Positions 1 to 12,100 of a stretch of DNA of 64,000 nucleotides are shown here, piece by piece. Under the pieces are notes generated by a model. That model made no database searches. It saw only the letters and a program-made list of their open reading frames with translations, and was not told the origin of the DNA. The position numbers and the translations under genes are program-made. Numbering within the stretch: the first letter of the stretch is position 1; every line of letters starts with the position of its first letter. The stretch spans positions 538,515 to 602,514 of the forward strand of contig NW_017802791.1 in assembly GCF_001625305.1 (NCBI RefSeq). Reading direction: 5' to 3'. The DNA comes from Branchiostoma belcheri (taxonomy: Eukaryota; Chordata; Leptocardii; Amphioxiformes; Branchiostomatidae).

Positions 1-1310
1 AACTAATGTTATGACTTTAAGAGAACCCTTTACATCTCACACAACTCAAAGTTAAGACGTTTTTTATTAGAATATTCCATATATTTTCATTCGAATCTTC
101 CATATATTGTGTTACAAAACATGTCAGTCTCAATACCATAGATTTTCACTAATTGAATATGTTGATTATGGTTTTAGACAGTATTATACTGTACAAGTGT
201 TATCTATGATTTATGTACATATATGAACACACAATTCAGCCATGTGGGCTGCCAGCTGTTCATTTGAAATAAACCAACCATATATAAATAAATAATGAAT
301 AACCTGGGTATATAATTTCTTGACGAAAAGGTAACTGCCACCTGTCATTCCCAAAAAGTTACATTTATTGCAACAATTATTTCACTAAAGAAAGAAGTGT
401 TTCTACTCACTATGAAGATCCAAAGAGCATATGAAGATCCAAGGAGCTATCAGATTCAGACACGGGATACAATCGTCATGTAGATGTTTGTCACCCTAGG
501 CTTGTGCTATTGTATAAACAGGCCTGTTGGGAGAAAAGCAGGTCTGATCCAGCTGTGTATGCATGCAGACTAATTATGAGATTGAGAAAGGCTGATGTTA
601 TACATATTCAATGAACATAAAATGGCAATATTCACATTATCTGGCATGCATACGAACACTCGAAGCTCTGCGTCAACTTTCCATGGCTATGTTACAACTT
701 GAAGCTAGGACAAACACAACAAACATTTGTTCAAACATTTTGCTTATTGTTAGATCAAATATCTGTTTTTACCGTTTTGTTGCTTCAATTTTTCATTGAT
801 TGGGCAAGCACATCAATTATACATACTCTCATTGCAGACATATTATTTTCTATTATATTATTTCTATTTTTAATCTCTGACCTACAATGCACTTTTATTT
901 CTCTTTGCTGATTTTGTTTAATATAGGTTGTCATAATTTCAGCATAATTTTGTATATTTTTTATTATCTTTATTGCTAAAAGTATTTTCTTTATTCTTAT
1001 TATAGTTATTTTATTCTATGTTGCTGGACTCTATGGAATTTACCATACTAATGGAGATCTTAATAAACAAACAAACAAAATATCTTAGATTGCTGATTTT
1101 AGCTTGTTTATGTTAGGGTCCCAAATTCATTACCCGGGGCTCAGTTCTAAAAGCCTTCAGAAATGAAAAATTATTATGGGCACTCTTCGTGTATATTCAT
1201 GTATATATGAATCGTTATTTTTTGCATAGTACTACACACAAACATCCCAACCGAGTCCTTGTCTTTTTAACTAAAAAAAACACTAGAACAATTATATGAA
1301 CCACATCAAT
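1..1310. other. AT-rich intergenic DNA, no gene recognised
   Basis: No exon with splice sites or recognisable protein similarity was seen on either strand. A short run of AAC-type repeats (ataaacaaacaaacaaaa) near 1060-1080 looks like the 3' tail of a retrotransposed element, but no coding part is recognisable upstream of it. Confidence 0.5.
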
Positions 1311-1313
1311 ATT

Positions 1314-1319
1314 TTTATT
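1314..1319 (-). promoter_or_regulatory. Poly(A) signal of the EGF/mucin receptor gene
   Basis: The plus strand reads TTTATT, so the minus strand has AATAAA, about 160 bases past the stop codon at 1479-1481. The spacing fits a short 3' UTR. Confidence 0.55.
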
Positions 1320-1478
1320 GTGTCAGTTGTAGGCACACCTTGTGAATAAAAACAAAACAGAACGTTGCTCCGTGTATTTTATCACATGAGCGATATGTAC
1401 CGCTTATTGCTACAATCCTACATTTCACTATTTACGGACACTCATTAACTGTTGATAAATGGCAGGCGTATCACTTAT

Positions 1479-4400
1479 TCACCAACGCTTTAGACTCTCA
1501 TACTCGTTGCCAGGAACCTTCTTTAGCGGTTCATAACCATCGTCCTGTTGTGGCGGCGCTTTCTGCATATCGACATGCAAGTTACACAGAGTACTAGAAA
1601 GATTCTCATTCTTCCCATTTTGAAGTACAGGAGTGGCACCTGCGAGTGAAATACCAACGTCCGAAACGCCCACGCTCTTCGTATCTGTTAGTCCACAACT
1701 AGGCATTTCGGCTACAGCCGTGAAGCCGTCTGAAGCTTGGTGGCCGCCTGCTGCTTCATACGGCGGCGGCGGGCTGCGCAGCTCGGGAATTTCTTCGTAC
1801 AGGTTGTCGAAAGCTGGATTTCGCCAGTGCGTGTCGCTGTAGCCGGGGAGGGAGCCGCGGGGTTGTTGTGGTAAGTTTGCGAACTGTTGGCGTGCTGCTG
1901 TTTCTGATGGTTTCTTCCTTCTCGCGCAGAAGATCAGTAACGCGATAGAGATGAACAGCAGACTCACCGCACCGCCAGCTACCCCGATCACCAGGCTGAC
2001 GTTTTGGTGATCACGTCCTCCATGTGGAGCTGTAACACACCGGGACGTTACAACATCAGTAAATGTCAGTAAATGTGAAAATCTTTGGCAACACTGACGC
2101 TAACATACTAGGCATTGAGTGAGTGAGTGAGTGAGTGAGTGAGTGAGTGAGTGAGTGAGTGAGTGAGTGAGTGAGTGAGTGAGTGAGTGAGTGAGTGAGT
2201 AAATGAGTGAATGAATGAGAGTGAATGAGTGAGGGAGTGAATGAGTGAGGGAGTAAATGATTGAGGGAGTAAATGATTGAGTGAGTGGGTGTGTGTGAGA
2301 GCGAGTAAGAGAGCTAAAGGGCTAGTGAAAGACAGAGCGAGAGACAGATAAAGTGATCCAAGGTAGATGGAAAATGAAAGAGAAGATTAACCAAAATTCC
2401 ATCCTATAACATTAACCTGGGCTTCTGCCATTGTCGTACGTGACAGGTGTAGTGACCGGCGGTGCCATGCTGTTGTCGTGCACGGGATGGGTTAGGGGTC
2501 GGCCTGCTGCTCCTAAAATAGGACAGAGAACATTCTGTTATTCCATTTCAAAGGTAGCAAAACTTAATAAGGAACAAAAGTAGCTATAGATGATGGAAAA
2601 ATCACAATATGGAACATGATGGGACAGATATTGAAATGAGTACTTACCGTTAGCTCGGGTGGTCCTCAGTGTTGTAACGGAAGCTGTAGTTGTGACTGTG
2701 AAACTTGTATCTGCGGTCTCGGTGGTTGTCTGTGGAGGGTTTGTCGTTGTCCTGTCCACAGTTTGTGTGGCTGTAGAACGTGTGTGTGAACCTCTAGAGG
2801 TCACCCTAGTGGTTCTCTGTGCAGTAGTTGTAGCTGTCAAGTCGGCTGTTGCTGTAGTGGTCGCGAAATTTGTGTTTAAACTGCTAGCTTGAGTGTTGGT
2901 GGTTCTCTGTGGAGAGTTTGTCGTTGTCCTCTCCACAGTTGTAGTGGCTGTAGAACGTGTATGAAAACCGCTAGAGGTGGCCGTGGAATCTGTGCGTAAA
3001 CTGCTAGCTTTAGCGTTTGTGGTTCTTCGTGGACGGTTTGTTGTTACCCTGCTCACAGTTGTAGTGACTGCGGGGCTTGTATCATCGCCGATACTATGTG
3101 TGGGGGTTGTACGCAAACCGCTAGCTGTGGTGTCGGTGATTCTATGTGTAGTTTGTGCTGTTACCCTGCCCACAGTTGTTGTTGTAGCTGTGACACAGTG
3201 TGTAGGAATCTCTGTAGCCCCCTGTGGAAGGCCCGCCGGTGTACTGCTGATGTCGGAGGTTGGAGAACTGACGCAGTGTGTGGAGTTGATGAGGTGGAAG
3301 CCGTCGTCACAGGAACAGGTGTAACATCCATCGTTGTTGTGACAGTTGTGGTGACAGGCGTGGGTCTCATACCAACACTCGTCAACGTCTGCATTGGTGT
3401 CAAATAAGATCTTATTCAGCGTGTATAGATTTTCTGTTACCAATAGCTACGTGTACATTTTTCTCTTATGACTGAAGAAAACAACACTTTTTGAAGAAGG
3501 GATTTTTTTTCACTTGTCTATACGAAATGACTTCTTTTGACAGAGAGAGTGCGGCTTCAGGATGACTCCCTCGTTAATTGTTTCAATTATCACCAAAGTC
3601 TGGAGAAAATGTCGGGAAAGGGTTCAACCAACACTTATCTACGTCTGTAAAATTATTACTTCAGCAATCTTATAGCGTGTCATTAGATTTTTTTGTCCAG
3701 TGGCTGCGAATTCATTATTCGGTCATTTTCTTTGTTTCACATTGCAATTTAAACACTACAGAAAAACACAAGTGGTTTCAGGAAAACTTCCACGTTTAAG
3801 ACTGAAGGTTTCTGTTTTTAAAAAAAAGCACCGGCCTTGGAGTAATGCTTTTCTTGAAAAGAGGAACAACCGTTTTGTTCATGAGGAAGACTTCCTCCTC
3901 TAATTATAAGTTCCCCCTGAGCGGTGACCCGGAAACCTTCCTTTATGCTCACTTAGAGGTAAACGCTTGGTTGAAAAGACTGACTGCACAGTAACTAGAC
4001 CTCACCATATCTGCAATCTCCTCCTTCCCACCCAGGCTCACACTCACAGACGTTAGTGTCCACACAGGTGCCGTGTATACATGGGTAGAAGCAGTGGACT
4101 GAAATGAGAAGCAAGGAAACTCATAGTTAATATCTTTTTAATAGGGAGGCAAAAAAAATGAAAACTAAAACGCTTAAGACGTCCATACGTGAATCAATGC
4201 AAAAGCAGGCTGGTCGCAAGTCCTGCTTAGTAAAAGTTGAAGGGATACTCAATAAAGGAAGTGGATGAGATTGAAGCCAATTTCGACCCAGTACAGAACT
4301 GTTTACATATCAACAAAACTTCGTGACAGTGCATCACCACACTTGAACTCACCACAGGTGTCCTCAACTTGGTCCCACCCGTCACAACACTGACTGCCGC

Positions 4401-4823
4401 ATACGCTGCCAGGTGGACTGGAACAGGGTACAACCCATAAATAAGTACAAGGCCTAGCCTATCAATACGTACATTTAAGTTGCTACGTATACGTCGTTGT
4501 CTCAGCCAAATTACCGGCACTTGAAGAACAATTTATGGCTCCTTTCCTCGTAGAATCCTGTAAACATTACACTGATTCGTCTCTCCACACTGATCACATG
4601 GTTGGAGTGCTATTAGGAGGCCATATATGGTACGGTATTAGTTGGAGTCCATAGCTTTTAGACACGGCGTTTAGATACGCTTCGCAAATACTCCACACAG
4701 CTGAGAACACCCAGCAAAACCGTACAAAACTACTCACCCAGTCAGAGCCAAGGTGTTCTCAACAACCACAACAAGAACAAGCAGGGCGACACAGTAAACA
4801 GCGCACGGACCCTCTCTCTTCAT
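1479..4823 (-). CDS. Type I membrane receptor: signal peptide, EGF domains, Thr-rich mucin stalk, ITAM tail (six exons)
   Basis: Exons on the minus strand, all GT-AG and in phase: 4823-4738, 4417-4353, 4098-4006, 3388-2648, 2512-2417, 2029-1479; together 543 codons plus stop. The start at 4823 gives MKREGPCAVYC followed by a hydrophobic signal peptide. Residues 29-50 contain CGSQCCDGWDQ, like the end of EMI-type modules. Residues 51-81 form an EGF domain (CIHGTC...CECEPGW). Residues 82-125 form a Ca-binding EGF domain opening with DVDEC. Residues 127-328 are Thr/Ser-rich and probably O-glycosylated. A glycosylation site NVS precedes one TM helix at about 373-395, followed by a CARRKK stop-transfer. 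The cytoplasmic tail has PPPPY (WW-domain ligand type) and ends with two YxxL motifs. Architecture resembles Draper/MEGF10-like phagocytic receptors only loosely; orthology is not claimed. Confidence 0.82.
1491..1544 (-). other. ITAM in the receptor tail
   Basis: The tail encodes DDGYEPL, seven residues, then YESL, matching [DE]xxYxx[LI]x(6-8)Yxx[LI]. The tyrosines are residues 526 and 537 of the 543-residue model. ITAMs are docking sites for Syk/ZAP-70-type kinases after Src-family phosphorylation. The match is seen directly; signalling is inference. Confidence 0.7.
2114..2300. repeat. (GTGA)n microsatellite with degenerate flank
   Basis: A nearly perfect tetranucleotide run from about 2114 to 2204 decays into GTGA/ATGA variants up to about 2300. 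It lies in the last intron of the receptor gene. Confidence 0.9.
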
Positions 4824-5329
4824 GTTGTCAGTGGCGATCTCTCGATCTACTGCAAAGAAGTGAGTTCTTCCCTGAACGAAGTACAGCCCAACCGCACTGA
4901 GAGGTGGTCTCAAGTGTGAAGCGTAGCACTTTGCTAACTGGAAATGTTACTTCCTCATGTGGCGCAGACACAAGTCTTTGAGCCATTGAGAGGCTTGTTG
5001 ACTGAAGCAACATTACACCGCAAGCTATTGTATTGCGTGTATATTGGATCAGCGAGGACACATTGAGGACTGCGTAAGGTCTGTAGCGGTGACCCGCGGC
5101 CATTGTGTAGTGAAAGCGCTTTGCTTAGGGAACTGGTGTTGCGTTTCAGGGTAAACAGTGTAGTGTAACACTGCCACCTGGCGGAAAGACTGTACAAATA
5201 CAGGGTAAGTCTTGTGCTTTTCTGACTGGGGAAGCAAGGGTTAATGACCCACCCCGATGTGTATATATGGTGTGATAAGGACTTGTCTGGTGCTGTAGCC
5301 ACTGACTAAAACCACCTAGTTAACTCCAT

Positions 5330-6130
5330 GAAAAATGGAGGTATTGTTTTTGGCGGGGTCTGTCTGTGTGTCTGTGTGTCTGTGTGTCTGTGTGTCTGTG
5401 TGTGTTTCCGCAACTTTGTAGTCAGCATAACTTCATAACGCCTTTATCTATTGTGATGATATTTGGTATGCTGATAAGTCTTAGGAAGACAAAGGTCAAG
5501 GTCAAATATGGGCCTCCTGGTGGATGACCTTGGTACTGCAGCAGAACTTCCGGTTTTTGTATCTTTGGTCCTGAACATGCTATGGTCTTGAATTTTTGGT
5601 GACAGATAGCTTTTACTGTCAGGAATAAGTGGCGTGGGTTTGGTTCCCCTAGCAGCTTGTTCAGGAACTGCAGGGGACTTTCGGGCGAAATCTTTGAAAG
5701 CCAATAAGTCCAGATAGGAACAGCGTATTTTCATCATTTTTGGTGTGTAGGTATCTGACAGAGAGATGTACATAATTAACTGCAAATTATGCAAATGAGG
5801 ACTTTATTTGCATAATTAATGAGGAAATTCTATAATTACAGTGTATTACATTATAGAACTTTCATACATGTAATGTATGTAACCTATGGCAGATGGAACA
5901 TCAACAGATATTAATTATGCAAATGTTGACCTAACTTGCATAATTAATGCAAAAATCTATGATTTCTCAATGGTGAATGATGGGAATGTCATACTTGGGA
6001 CATCTTTAAGTTAATCAAAAGTTAACATCACGATGTATATATTATGTTAATGCAGAGGTCATTTGCGTAATTAAAGAAGAAATTTACATTTACATATCAA
6101 GCCCATATTTCATGGAGGTATGAGATCTTC
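5330..6130. repeat. Interspersed repeat, copy D (gaacttccggtttttg family)
   Basis: The block starts with a TGTGTGTC run (about 5360-5405) and carries the core tactgcagcagaacttccgg near 5535, then AT-rich DNA with taattatgcaaat motifs. A second copy in the same orientation follows at 6500-7140. Related copies sit at 15.0-15.35, 33.5-34.3 and 35.0-35.65 kb. No coding capacity was recognised. Confidence 0.65.
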
Positions 6131-6158
6131 GCTTCTGTCACCGAAGTTATCATCATCA

Positions 6159-6404
6159 TCAAGCCTCATAGCATACACTAGGACAGCCCCTGTGAAACCA
6201 GTACCTTTCTCTGACATTGGCAAAAGCTAGTGTACTATGCGACCCTCCCACTCTACGTCTCCCAGTGGGAAGCCACTGTATTAGTCTACCATCTGATTCG
6301 TTACTACGAACAACATGCCCTGCCAGGGCGAGCCTACGTCGTCGGAATACAGACGAAATGGGCAGGAGACAGCCATAGAGTTGTTTGTAATATGTTGTCT
6401 CCAT
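6159..6404 (-). pseudogene. Possible LINE RT C-terminal remnant
   Basis: A short minus-strand ORF reads ...RRRRLALAGHVVRSNESDGRLIQW, which resembles the RR..AGH..R segment near the C-terminus of many LINE ORF2 proteins; compare MRYAGHVLRM in the LINE at 16.4-18.4 kb. It sits between the two interspersed repeat copies. No other part of the element is recognised. Confidence 0.35.
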
Positions 6405-6499
6405 GAAACATTATACATTACTCTTAATTAACATTCCTGTGTATGTACCATCCAGTTTCTTGCTCTGGGCTGCACTCATAGCTGTAGAGTAGAATGGTC

Positions 6500-7140
6500 T
6501 TTATATACCGGGCTTTATAATGTAGGAATAATTGTTTTCGGCCTGTCTGTCTGTCCGTCTGTCTGTCTGTCTGTCTGCGTGTTTCAGCATACTTGTGATC
6601 GGCATAATTTCAGAATGCCTACATTTAATGTGATGATTTTTTTTCGTAGTTATTAAAGGTCAAGGCAAAGGTCAAGGTCAAATCTAGGCCTCTTGGTGGC
6701 TGACCTTGGTACTGCAGCAGAACTTCCGGTTTTTGTTTCTTTTGTCGGACTTTGTCCTGAACATGCTACGGTCTTGACTTTCTGGTGATAGATGGCTTTT
6801 CCTGACAGGATTGGTATGGGTTTGATTCCCCAACTTGTCCTGGAACTGCAAGGGGGTTTCCAGCAAAATCTTTTAAAGCGGATAAATCAAGACAGAAACG
6901 ACAAATTTTCATGTTTTTGCATGTAGATAGCTTAGACAGAAATGTACACAATTGTACTAGTATGTAAATTATGTAAATGAGGAGTCAATTTGCATAATTC
7001 ACGAGGACATCTTTAAAAACCATTATTGTACATTATAGGCTTTCATACATGTAATGTATGTAATCTATGGCACGTGGAACATTAACAGAGAAATTATGTG
7101 ACTGAATACCTAATTTGCACAATAAATGAAAAAATTATAG
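6500..7140. repeat. Interspersed repeat, copy E
   Basis: Same order of blocks as copy D: a CTGT-rich run near 6540, aaggtcaaggtcaaat, the gaacttccggtttttg core near 6718, and AT-rich DNA to about 7140. Copies D and E are direct repeats about 1.2 kb apart, so they may come from two insertions or one tandem duplication. Confidence 0.6.
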
Positions 7141-7142
7141 TA

Positions 7143-7700
7143 AAACGTTAAACTTTATTCCAACACACTATTTACAGGGATCAAATTTTCAGCGACCACT
7201 GTCGCCTTCATCAGGATAATTAATGACCAATCACTTCAAAACGTGATCTCGCGAGAGTTACGGTTTACAAACACGTGACATTATTCACACGAGACTTTAC
7301 TGATACGTGACGTAAGCAATTGATCAAAAGTGCCAGGGAGTTTATATCGTCCACCATCTCTATTAAGTGAAGGCTGAAGTGCTCTGATATATATAGCCTC
7401 CTTAATGCCTCTTAGAAAGTAGTCCTGTTCAGTGTCCAGTATTCTAACTTTGTCCAGAGAGACTGTGTGGCCAGGTGATTCGATGTGGATGTGTTGAGAA
7501 ACTTCAGATGACAGCGAGCTGGGGCGTTTGTGTTCAAGAAATCTGGTCCTTAGTGAGCGTTCTGTCTCGCCAATGTACGATTCTTCGCAGGCCCCCCGCC
7601 CCGTGGTTCCCTGACACGGAATTAATTATCCTGATGAAGGCGACAGTGGTCGCTGAAAATTTGATCCCTGTAAATAGTGTGTTGGAATAAATTTTCACGT
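7143..7700 (-). mobile_element. Penelope-like element 3' fragment with inverted terminal copies
   Basis: A block of about 80 bases at 7143-7222 recurs inverted at 7618-7700 (shared core ggatcaaattttcagcgacc and its complement). Between them the minus strand encodes a GIY-YIG endonuclease end (separate entry). Penelope-like elements typically join an RT to a C-terminal GIY-YIG domain and can carry LTR-like repeats in inverted orientation. The RT is absent here, so this is a truncated copy. Confidence 0.7.
7281..7589 (-). pseudogene. GIY-YIG endonuclease end of a Penelope-like ORF
   Basis: The minus strand reads in one open frame from 7589 to a TAA at 7281-7283 without an ATG. It begins CEESYIGETERSLRTRFLEH, containing the YIG motif and the conserved R..EH segment. 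It continues through SPGHTVSLDKVRILDTEQ, FLRGIKEAIYIR and SLNRDGGRYKLP, which matches the C-terminal layout of Penelope endonucleases. The N-terminal YxIxC part and all RT sequence are missing, cut at a G/C-rich junction near 7590. Confidence 0.7.
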
Positions 7701-7945
7701 TTTACTATGATTACTTTCATGATAAAATGAAAAAATTGTATGATTTCGTAATGTTGAAAGATAGTAAACTTGTCTAATAAATCTCACCTGGTTGTCTGAG
7801 ACTCAACTCTGTGAACCGGCCTGGATAGAGACTTGTATGTCTCTTCTTTTACTAAGCAGAACTGCTAGGTTTTCTATCTTTCTCATGACCTAATGTAAAT
7901 TTTGTTGTGCCACTGACGGGCATTTTCCATTGATTCATACCTCAT

Positions 7946-8093
7946 GATCAGTCTAATCTGCAATCAGATCTTTTGGTGTGGGTAAGACAGTATCAAATTG
8001 TCCAGTCTGTAACTATGGGGAAATGGTTACAGACTGGCCAATTTGATACTGTCTTACCCCCACCAAAAGATCTGATTGGTGATTAGATCAGTC
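7946..8093. repeat. Foldback (hairpin) repeat
   Basis: An inverted repeat with arms of about 65 bases (7946-8012 and 8028-8093) and a short loop around tatggggaaatg. The arms share agacagtatcaaattg and its complement. It is probably a small MITE-like element; no target duplication was identified. Confidence 0.7.
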
Positions 8094-9123
8094 AACAGAA
8101 CTGATTAATGTAAATACAAAAATTACACTCATTTGTAACCTTTGGTCTACATGTATGTGGCAATCTATTATGAAGAGTGGGAACACACACACGATGGGTG
8201 TCAAATTAATCCATTTTTTAATATAATTTTATGTATAAGTTGTACATCAGATTCTACAATATTACACGTTTTCACATACACCGATTTAAAAGACAGTCGA
8301 GCGACTATGGTCCAATTTTAAAAGTTTGAATTCCAAATTCTTTTTAATAAGTGTAAGTGATCCCTTCTGATATGTTCAGAACAGATTCCTAATTACTTGG
8401 TTCGCCAAACATTAGTACTGATAAGGCCACACAAATTTAATTTGTTGGTTGTCAGATTTAAAAAGAATATCACAATGAAAACAAAGCCTGAGGACCACGT
8501 TTTTGCCTTGTCAAACTCATTTTTATGGAATGAATGCAGTCATATTCTCATTTTTCTCCCTGCCTTCTGCTTTTACGATGTTCGTTTGCTATTGATTCAA
8601 CTGAAATGTCTGACAATACAGGAGATAAATCGGTGTAGCCTAAGATGCGTTTTATGTGATTGTCACTAGTGCGTACCTTATCAGTATGATCTGTAATATT
8701 CTACAATTGGGTACTTTATTGTAATTATTTATTTCTATACTGTGAAGTATCAAACATTTGTCTACTTAATGAAATTCTTTTTTATTGGAAGATAACCTAT
8801 TTCCTGACTGTATTGCTACCTTGTTCTGACATTTTCTCTTAACACGCCATTAATTACAGTGGTCACAGAACCATACACTGAGTTAAACATTTTGCTGTGT
8901 CATTATTGGAATCATTATCATTGGTGTCTTTATTGGGATTTTTCTTGCTACCATCAGGCATAATTATGATACAAAAACATTTCCCTAGTAAATGAAGCCA
9001 TATAATAGATATGTGTTCTCTACACTTATTGTAATTATAAGTATGGTTATCTGGTGGTAAAGAAAGGTTTCTTCTACATGGCATATATTGGATTATTGTC
9101 CAGTGCATGATGTTTCAATTCAG
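8094..9123. other. Downstream region of the TPR gene, no further gene seen
   Basis: AT-rich DNA between the foldback repeat and the TPR gene stop codon. The only usable signal seen is TTTATT on the plus strand at 8929-8934 (AATAAA on the minus strand), about 190 bases past that stop. Confidence 0.5.
8929..8934 (-). promoter_or_regulatory. Poly(A) signal of the TPR gene
   Basis: AATAAA on the minus strand, about 190 bases downstream of the stop at 9124-9126. Confidence 0.5.
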
Positions 9124-12100
9124 CTATTTCTGACTGAATTCATGAAGTATAGTAATGGACATTTTCAGGTTATTTTCAAGTAATTTTATATGTGGGTGAC
9201 TTTTGTACTCGGGATAAAGCTGCTTTGCCATATCAAAGGCTTCTTGAAAGAGACTCAGAGCTTTTCTGATATTGCCTATGGCCAGCCAGGTCATACCAAG
9301 GTTGTTAAGTGACATTGCAATGTCAGGATGTGATTTAGTCTGACCATAGATACTCCTGCGCACCTGCAGTGCCTGTTCATGGTAGCTGATTGCTTTCCAG
9401 TATTCACGCAGATGGTAACAGACATCTCCCAGACTACAAAGTGATATGGCAATTTCTCTGTGATCTGTACCATGACCATATATACTCCTGTGCATTTGCA
9501 GTGCCTCTTCATGGTAGCTGATTGCTTTCCTATAATTACCAAGGGAAACCATACATTGACCCAGATTCATAAGTGACATTGCAGTTTCAGGATGTGGTGT
9601 ACTCTGCCCGTAGATAGTTTTTCTTTTTTGCAGTGCCTGTTCATGGTAGCTTATTGCTTTTCTGTGATCACCAATTTCTTCCCAGGCTGATCCCAGGTTG
9701 TCGAGTGAGTTGGCGATGTGAGAATGTGCTGAACTCTGACCATAGATACTCCTGGACATCTGCAGTGCCTGTTCATGGTATCTGATTGCTTTTCTGTTAT
9801 CACCCAGGTCACTCCAGGCTACCCCCAGGTTGTTGAGTGTGTTTGCAATGTTAGAATGCGCTGAACCGTAGATACTCCTGTCCACCAGTATTGTCTGTTC
9901 ATAGTAGCTGATTGCTTTTCTACTATCACCGAGAATGCGCCAGACCATTCCCAGGTTTCTGAGTGATGTTGCAATCTCGGGATGTGCTGTACTGTAACCA
10001 TACATACTTCTACGCATCTTCAATGCCTGTTCCAGGTAGCTGATGGCAGTTACAAAATCACTCAATTCCTTACGTGCCAACCCCAGATTGTTGAGTGTGC
10101 TGGCAATATCAGGATGTGGTTTACTCTGACCATAAATACTCCTGAACATCTGCAGTGACTGCTCATAGTAGTTAATAGCTTTTCTAAAATCCCCAAGCCC
10201 ATCACAGGCTGCCCCAAGCATGTTGAGTGAATAGGCAATGTCAGGATGTGCTGTATTCTGCCCATATCTATTCCTGGACATCTGTAGTGCTTCTTGGAGG
10301 TAGCGGATTGCTTTCCTGTATTCACCCATATGGCGATAGACTCCTCCCAAGTTACCTAGGGACATGGCAATATCTTGATCTGTCACACTTGGACCAGAGG
10401 AACGTGCCAAAGACAGTGCATTATTAAGATAGCTGACTGCGCTCAGATTATCACCCATTCTGCTTAAAGCACCACCTAGTCTGTTGAGCAGAAAAATTTT
10501 TACAGCATCATTTCCTACAGCTTCCTTCAGAGCTACCTGGTAGTATCTGGTAGCCTGACTATATTTGCACAGTTCGTTGCACATCATTGCTTTTATTACT
10601 GCTGAAGTTTCATAGAAATCAGAGGATGAATTAAGAACTACTTTTTGTTCAGAATATTTTGTGAAAAGATGATATCTAAGAGGGAGTGCTGTGTAATAGT
10701 ATCTGAAAAGCTGTTTTTCGTTTGGTAGATAAAAAATCTGTTTCAGTGTGTTGGTTTGTACTTCGTTATGTGTCTGTAGAGACGATTCCTGTCCTTGTAG
10801 TTCTGTTTCAATTGAGGCCAAAGCTGACAGGTTTTCCTTCTGTCCACCATTTGCCATGTATGTTCTGAGCCTGAGTTCTGCTGCGATGCTGGTAAGTACT
10901 GTCAGGTGGTGTGCATTGTTGGGACTGATGACTTGTTGGTTTTCCATTTCTTCTATTGTTTCCCAAACTGTAGTAGGTGTGATGCATGAATACAGTGCCA
11001 AGCAGTCCACTGCTACAGCTGGGAAGCGATAGAGTTCTTTCTTTACATCAACTAGCCTTGCTGTGAGTGATTGCAGGTCTTTGTGGATGTCATTGTTTTC
11101 CCTTAGTGTCTCCTGTGCCAGTTGTTGAGCCATTTTACCCCCATCAGCTTTCAGTATCTCCACTGTGATTTCCATGTACGTGTCAATCAAATCCTGTTCC
11201 CCCGCTATTAGGCATGGGTTTCTCAAGATGGTGGCAAGGTGATATCCTTCTTTCAGATACAATGTCACATCATTCTGCAGTATTGAGACCATGTTTTCTG
11301 GGGTGCAGATGAGTTCACTGACACTGGGTGGTTCATTCTTAGCTCCCTGCCTGCCCAGCGGAGTCTTGCTTGCCTTTGGCATGGAGCCATCAAATGCAAA
11401 CCCACGTGGTGTAACAGAGTCATAGTACCAGTTGTCAAGTGTATACTTAGAATTAAAGTTATTGAGAGATTTTATTCCTAGTGATGGGAGAATGGTTTCT
11501 CCTAGGTTGACCACCTTGAGATGTAGATAATTGGTGAGGTTTCGGAAATACACAAGAACTTTTTCACTTTCTTCCTCTACCAAGATTGCAAACTCCAGGT
11601 CTGAGTATGGAGTTACCAGTCCTGTGGCCTGTGAACCCAAACCTATCAGGGCATACTTACAGGGAGGGGGACCCATTAACCAAATACACTCTTCTACAAG
11701 CAGGATGATGAACTCCTTTCTTTGTTGTGCAATTTTCTCAAATAGCTTCCTGACAACTTGAGCTCGTTTTGCCTCTATCTCTTTGACACTTGGGTTCTCC
11801 TCGCCATGTACATAAGGATCCAGCTGCTTAATGGTTTCCATCTCCAACTTGATCTGGTCTCGCATCTCCTTCAGCTGTTTCTTGTGTTTTTCATTGCCAT
11901 ATTGGTTAACATTACTATGAGCGCCAGTGATAAATTTTAGAAAAGACTTCTCTACTTCTCTAATAGTCGTTTCTATGTTACCCTTGATGACTTGATCCTC
12001 TGACCTGGCTATTGCTGCATTATAGAGTGCTGCTGCTTTGGCAAAGTCTCCCCCGTCTCCTGCATGCTGACCTCTCTTACTGTAGACATCCCCCAACTTG

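Noticed and set aside
2538..3443. Start of the receptor gene at the ATG-like start within the long mucin exon ORF
   Set aside because: The upstream exons with signal peptide and EGF domains join in phase; the ORF start lies in an intron.
4828..5302. ORFs upstream of the receptor gene
   Set aside because: Overlapping short frames with no similarity; probably 5' flank.
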